Assembly: GCA_910589335.1 (NCBI GenBank)
Contig: CAJUTW010000047.1
Location: 1 to 10,477, forward strand
Origin: an uncultured Bacilli bacterium
GTDB taxonomy: Bacteria > Bacillota_I > Bacilli_A > RF39 > UBA660
Reading direction: 5' to 3'
Length of the DNA: 10,477 bases
Below the pieces are notes generated by a model. The model made no database searches. It worked only from the letters and a program-made list of their open reading frames with translations, and was not told the DNA's origin. Of the stretch, positions 7,332 to 10,477 are shown piece after piece. How positions within the stretch are numbered: the first letter of the stretch is position 1; each line of letters opens with the position of its first letter. A program made the translations under genes and the position numbers.

Positions 7332-8354
7332 ATGGAAAAAAGAAATTATAACTTAGATTTTCTAAGAGGAATAGCTACTTTATTTATAATTTTAATTCAT
7401 ACAACATTTTGGTCCGGAGAGACATATCTTCCAGCTTGGTTTAAGAATTTGAGCCTATTTATTGATGTTCCAGTTTTTATGTTTATTTCTGGTATGTCAT
7501 TTAATTTTATTAAATCTATCACTAAAAATCTAAAAGGTATACTAGGTCAATGGAAAAAATGGATTTATTTTTTAATATTTTACAGTTTGATTCTTTTTCT
7601 ATTTTTTAGAGATACTTTTAATTTAAGTGAAGTCTTTCATTGGATAGCATATTCATTTCCCACTACCACTAGTTTACCAGTAGTACAAGGATCAATATGG
7701 TTTATGACAATGTATATAAAGGTATCAATATTATGTTCAATAATTATTATGTGCAATGAAAATTTTGCTAAAAAAGAAAAAGAAAGAAATTTAATAACAA
7801 TAATCTGTATTTTATTATTATTTTTCCTAAATTCAACTTTCACAAAAAGTAATTTAATATTAGATGTATATACATCATTCTATTCAATAATATATTTATT
7901 AGGATATATATCATATAATTGTAAAATAAAAAAAGTAAAACATTTTATTTCTTTTGAATTTATAGCTTTTATCATTTTAATAATAATATTTACTATTAAT
8001 AAAATTAGTATTAGTGATATACAAACAATAAAATTTCCACCTTCATTTCCATATCTTTTTGTTGCAATACCATCACTTATTTTATGTTGGTATTTAAAAG
8101 ATTACTTAAAAATAAATAAAAATAATTTAGTTAACTACATTGGTAAAAATGCAATTTTCTTTTATTTCAGTCAAGGAATATCTTCCTCATTGTTATACTT
8201 TTTTTTGCCATACTTTAAGACTAATATATATATAAAGTTTATAGCTTTATTATTAATAAATTTATTTTTATCTATAATTATTGGTGTGTTATTAAATGAA
8301 TCATATAATTATATTTTTATAAAGAAATTAAAGGAGAAAAAAAATGAAAAATAA
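7332..8354 (+). CDS. Acyltransferase-3 family membrane protein (probable O-acyltransferase)
   Basis: This 340-residue protein has about ten hydrophobic segments. The N terminus YNLDFLRGIATLFIILIHTTF carries the family signature: Arg12 in the FLRG segment and His23 in the first membrane helix, the residues thought important for acyl transfer. DVPVFMFISGMSF (about 45-57) is also typical. Members such as OafA move acetyl or other acyl groups from a cytoplasmic donor onto polysaccharides or lipids outside. No extra SGNH domain is present, and length is usual for a single-domain member. GGAGTGAT (7319-7326) overlaps the stop codon of the preceding gene and lies five bases before ATG 7332. The 3' end overlaps the next gene by 11 bases. 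By context it probably decorates the same glycopolymer; the acyl group and acceptor position are unknown. Confidence 0.9.
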   Translation: MEKRNYNLDFLRGIATLFIILIHTTFWSGETYLPAWFKNLSLFIDVPVFMFISGMSFNFIKSITKNLKGILGQWKKWIYFLIFYSLILFLFFRDTFNLSEVFHWIAYSFPTTTSLPVVQGSIWFMTMYIKVSILCSIIIMCNENFAKKEKERNLITIICILLLFFLNSTFTKSNLILDVYTSFYSIIYLLGYISYNCKIKKVKHFISFEFIAFIILIIIFTINKISISDIQTIKFPPSFPYLFVAIPSLILCWYLKDYLKINKNNLVNYIGKNAIFFYFSQGISSSLLYFFLPYFKTNIYIKFIALLLINLFLSIIIGVLLNESYNYIFIKKLKEKKNEK

Positions 8355-9306
8355 GCCAATTCTTTTTATTGTAATCCCATGTTATAATGAAGAAGAAGTT
8401 TTAGAAGAAACAACAAAACAATTAAAAAAGAATTTAAAAGATCTAATAAAAACAAAAAAAATATCAGAAAAAAGTAAAGTTATGTATGTTAATGATGGTT
8501 CTAAAGATAATACATGGAATCTTATTAAAAAAATAAATAAACAAGAAGAATTATTTACAGGAATAACTCTTTCTAGAAATAGAGGACATCAAAATGCTTT
8601 ATTAGCAGGATTAATGACAGCAAAAAATTATGCCGATATTATAATAAGTATGGATGCTGATCTTCAAGATGATATAAATGCAATCAGTGAAATGATTGAT
8701 AAATACTTAGATGGATGTGATATTGTCTATGGAGTAAGAAGTGCTAGAACTAAAGACACTTTCTTTAAGAAAGTAACAGCTGAAGGTTTCTATAAATTTA
8801 TGAAGTTTTTAGGAGTAGATTGCATATATAACCATGCAGATTATCGTTTAACATCAAAAAAAGTTTTAGAAGAATTTGAAAATTTTAAAGAAGTTAATCT
8901 TTTTTTGAGAGGAATGTTCCCTTTAATAGGATTTAAATCAGATATTGTTTATTATGAACGAAATGAAAGATTTGCAGGAGAATCCAAATATCCACTAAAA
9001 AAGATGTTAAATTTCGCATGGGATGGAATAACATCATTTAGTGTCAAACCATTAAGATTTATCTGTTCAATAGGTTGTTTGATTCTTTTTGTTAGTATAC
9101 TTATAATGATATACTCAATATTTAGAAAAATGACTGGAAATGTAGTTACAGGATGGACATTCTTATCTATTTCAATTTGGTTTATAGGAGGACTGCAAAT
9201 GATAAGTATTGGAATAATAGGAGAGTATATTGGAAAAATATATAGTGAGACAAAAGCAAGACCTAAATATATAATATCTGAGATTTTATTAAAAGAAAAG
9301 GATTAG
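8344..9306 (+). CDS. Polyprenyl-phosphate glycosyltransferase, DPM1/GtrB type, second copy
   Basis: This 320-residue GT2 has FIVIPCYNEEEVL (8-20), YVNDGSKDNTW (48-58, DGS at 51-53), LSRNRGHQNALLAGL, the metal site MDADLQDD (D104/D106), DYRLTSKKVL and RFAGESKYPLKKM. Two C-terminal membrane segments (about 235-260 and 275-300) are separated by a TGNVVTGWTF linker. It is the same enzyme class as the gene at 474-1421 but clearly divergent: QDD in place of QDPP, HADYRL in place of GARDFRL, and RNRGHQN in place of RNFGKES. The two therefore probably differ in sugar. The expected reaction is nucleotide sugar + polyprenyl phosphate giving polyprenyl-P-sugar. A strong AAGGAG lies at 8331-8336, seven bases before ATG 8344, inside the end of the acyltransferase gene. 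It is the last gene before the intergenic gap and a possible terminator, so it may close the operon. Confidence 0.93.
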   Translation: MKNKPILFIVIPCYNEEEVLEETTKQLKKNLKDLIKTKKISEKSKVMYVNDGSKDNTWNLIKKINKQEELFTGITLSRNRGHQNALLAGLMTAKNYADIIISMDADLQDDINAISEMIDKYLDGCDIVYGVRSARTKDTFFKKVTAEGFYKFMKFLGVDCIYNHADYRLTSKKVLEEFENFKEVNLFLRGMFPLIGFKSDIVYYERNERFAGESKYPLKKMLNFAWDGITSFSVKPLRFICSIGCLILFVSILIMIYSIFRKMTGNVVTGWTFLSISIWFIGGLQMISIGIIGEYIGKIYSETKARPKYIISEILLKEKD

Positions 9307-9324
9307 AAAAACCCTTTTTCTTTT
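9291..9324 (+). terminator. Possible weak intrinsic terminator overlapping the stop codon
   Basis: AAAAGAAAAGG (9291-9301) can pair with CCTTTTTCTTTT (9313-9324) apart from one bulged T, with an 11-base loop. The left arm lies in the last codons of the gene ending at 9306. The 3' arm doubles as the T-rich tract. The stem is mostly A-U and no separate U run follows, so it may be only partly effective. Confidence 0.35.
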
Positions 9325-9336
9325 GAGTTAAAATTA

Positions 9337-9364
9337 TTTACTAAAAAAATTTATATAATATAAT
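9337..9364 (+). promoter_or_regulatory. Possible sigma-A promoter for the last gene
   Basis: TTTACT (9337-9342) resembles a -35 box (4 of 6 to TTGACA) and is 16 bases from a perfect TATAAT at 9359-9364. A second TATAAT at 9354-9359 overlaps it. This is the only gap of any size between genes (79 bases), so a separate promoter here is sensible, though chance matches are common in such AT-rich DNA. Confidence 0.45.
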
Positions 9365-9385
9365 AAATAAAAATGGAGTGGTAAA

Positions 9386-10435
9386 ATGAAAAAATCAAGA
9401 CATTCAAAGTTTGAATTACTTAGAATTGTTTCTATGTTTTTAATAATTTTATATCATTTTATATATCATGGTAATTTAATAGAAAATTGTCAAAATAAAA
9501 TAACTTATTATATATTAATTTTTATAGAATATTTAACTGTAATTCATGTAAATTCTTTTATATTAGTCTCAGGTTATTTTCAATCAACATGTAAATTTAA
9601 ACAATCGAAGATATGGCAACTAATTAATTCTTCTTTATTTTATAGAATTACTATAGCTTCTATTTTTTCTATTTGTGGAATGATTGTATTAACAAAAGTT
9701 GATCTAATTCATATATTATTTCCATTAAATCTTAATGAATATTGGTTTATAAAATTTTATGTTTTCTTATATTGCCTAACGCCTTTTATTAACAAATTGA
9801 TAAATAATATGACAAAAAAAGAATTTAAAAAATTGATTATCACATTATTTATAATATTTTCTATTTTACCATATATTACAGGTGGTAAGGCATTTGATAA
9901 TAGTGGATATACTTTATATAATTTTGTATTTTTATATTTTCTAGGTGCATATTTGCGAAAATATCCATTAAACAGTTTTAATAAATTAAAAACATCATGT
10001 ATAAAGAAAAGAGTAGTTTTACTTAATTTATTTATTATATGTGCTTTATTAAATACAATTATTATAATTGTTTCTAAAAAATTAGTTTTAAGAGGACCTG
10101 TATTTAATGAAATTTTTGGAAATTTTGTAACAATGAGTTTAATGTATAGTAATCCAATAATAATAGTTCAAACAATAATTTATTTTCTCTTTTTTGATAC
10201 TTTAAAGATTAGTTCAAATTTTATCAATAAAATATCAAAATTAACTTTAGGAGTTTATTTAATTCATGATAATAGTTTAATTAGAAAATTTTTATATGGT
10301 TTTTTTAAAGTTAAAAATAGACAATTTTATTCTATAAGAATGATAATTTACATATTTATAATTTCTTTAGTTGTTTATATAATTTGTTTAACAATTGAAT
10401 ATTTAAGACAAAAATTATTCTTATTTTACCTTTAG
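9386..10435 (+). CDS. Acyltransferase-3 family membrane protein, second copy
   Basis: This 349-residue protein has about ten hydrophobic segments. The N terminus SKFELLRIVSMFLIILYHF contains the family Arg13 and His24 pair; NSFILVSGYF (about 56-65) and NEYWFIKFYVFLYCLTPFIN (around 113-132) are typical of Firmicutes polysaccharide O-acyltransferases of this family. It is probably an integral membrane enzyme that acylates a surface glycan. It is only distantly similar to the acyltransferase encoded at 7332-8354, with a different FELLRI rather than LDFLRG signature, so it is not a recent duplicate. GGAG (9375-9378) lies seven bases before the ATG. Unlike the genes upstream it stands 79 bases away behind a possible terminator and promoter, so it may be expressed separately. 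It ends in TAG, followed by a hairpin. Acyl donor and acceptor are unknown. Confidence 0.9.
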   Translation: MKKSRHSKFELLRIVSMFLIILYHFIYHGNLIENCQNKITYYILIFIEYLTVIHVNSFILVSGYFQSTCKFKQSKIWQLINSSLFYRITIASIFSICGMIVLTKVDLIHILFPLNLNEYWFIKFYVFLYCLTPFINKLINNMTKKEFKKLIITLFIIFSILPYITGGKAFDNSGYTLYNFVFLYFLGAYLRKYPLNSFNKLKTSCIKKRVVLLNLFIICALLNTIIIIVSKKLVLRGPVFNEIFGNFVTMSLMYSNPIIIVQTIIYFLFFDTLKISSNFINKISKLTLGVYLIHDNSLIRKFLYGFFKVKNRQFYSIRMIIYIFIISLVVYIICLTIEYLRQKLFLFYL

Positions 10436-10438
10436 GAT

Positions 10439-10462
10439 GTGGCTTATCTTACGATAAGCCAT
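10439..10462. repeat. Perfect hairpin just after the last gene
   Basis: GGCTTATC, loop TTAC, then GATAAGCC form a perfect 8-bp stem (10441-10460), extended by a T-A and a G-U pair to 10439-10462. No T run follows on either strand, so it is not a classic intrinsic terminator. It could protect the mRNA 3' end, help termination together with the next element, or be a protein site. Confidence 0.6.
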
Positions 10463-10463
10463 C

Positions 10464-10477
10464 AAAAAACCACCTGC
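10464..10477. terminator. Possible left half of a bidirectional terminator cut by the window edge
   Basis: Six A residues followed by CCACCTGC have the form of the left arm and A-tract of a bidirectional intrinsic terminator. The matching GCAGGTGG plus T run would lie beyond the right edge and cannot be seen, so this is a guess from pattern only. Confidence 0.3.

Noticed and set aside
1..10477. Alternative genetic code (TGA = Trp), suspected from the extreme AT content
   Set aside because: Trp is encoded by TGG throughout and TGA ends several genes exactly at the overlap with the next recognisable N terminus.
1..10477. CRISPR arrays, tRNA or rRNA genes, insertion sequences, integrases
   Set aside because: No regularly spaced repeats, cloverleaf-like GC-richer segments, transposase motifs or terminal inverted repeats were seen; almost all bases are in biosynthetic genes.

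Overview
The window is very AT-rich (roughly three quarters A+T by eye). Genes are tightly packed on the + strand and have AGGAGG-type ribosome binding sites. TGA is a real stop codon here: several genes end in TGA inside an ATGA overlap with the next recognisable start, and Trp is TGG throughout, so this is not the Mycoplasma/Spiroplasma code. Together this suggests a low-GC Firmicutes/Bacillota organism, such as a gut Clostridia- or Bacilli-type lineage. The species cannot be named from the sequence.

The content is one block of a surface or cell-wall polysaccharide locus. Positions 1-9306 hold eight genes that look like a single operon: the 3' end of a family 2 glycosyltransferase (1-448); a polyprenyl-phosphate sugar synthase of the DPM1/GtrB type (474-1421); a soluble family 2 glycosyltransferase (1422-2393); a multi-membrane-segment GT-C-like glycosyltransferase (2390-4135); a UbiA-family polyprenyl-phosphate 5-phosphoribosyltransferase (4132-5004); a fusion of a HAD phosphatase with a second GT-C-like transferase (5001-7325); an acyltransferase-3 family membrane protein (7332-8354); and a second DPM1/GtrB-type synthase (8344-9306). 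A 79-base gap with a possible terminator and promoter precedes a second acyltransferase-3 gene (9386-10435). The last 42 bases are non-coding and contain a perfect hairpin and perhaps half of a terminator.

Proposed joint working (inference from families and order): the soluble GT2 enzymes build a repeat unit on a lipid carrier in the cytoplasm. The two DPM1/GtrB-type enzymes charge polyprenyl phosphate with single sugars. UbiA plus the HAD domain make polyprenyl-phosphoryl pentofuranose (ribose, or arabinose if epimerases exist elsewhere). After flipping, the two GT-C proteins add these sugars to the polymer outside the membrane, and the acyltransferases modify it with acyl groups. The most interesting element is the HAD-GT-C fusion directly downstream of UbiA, with a HAD-less paralog of the GT-C part directly upstream. 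It suggests a compact module for furanose decoration of a Gram-positive glycopolymer.
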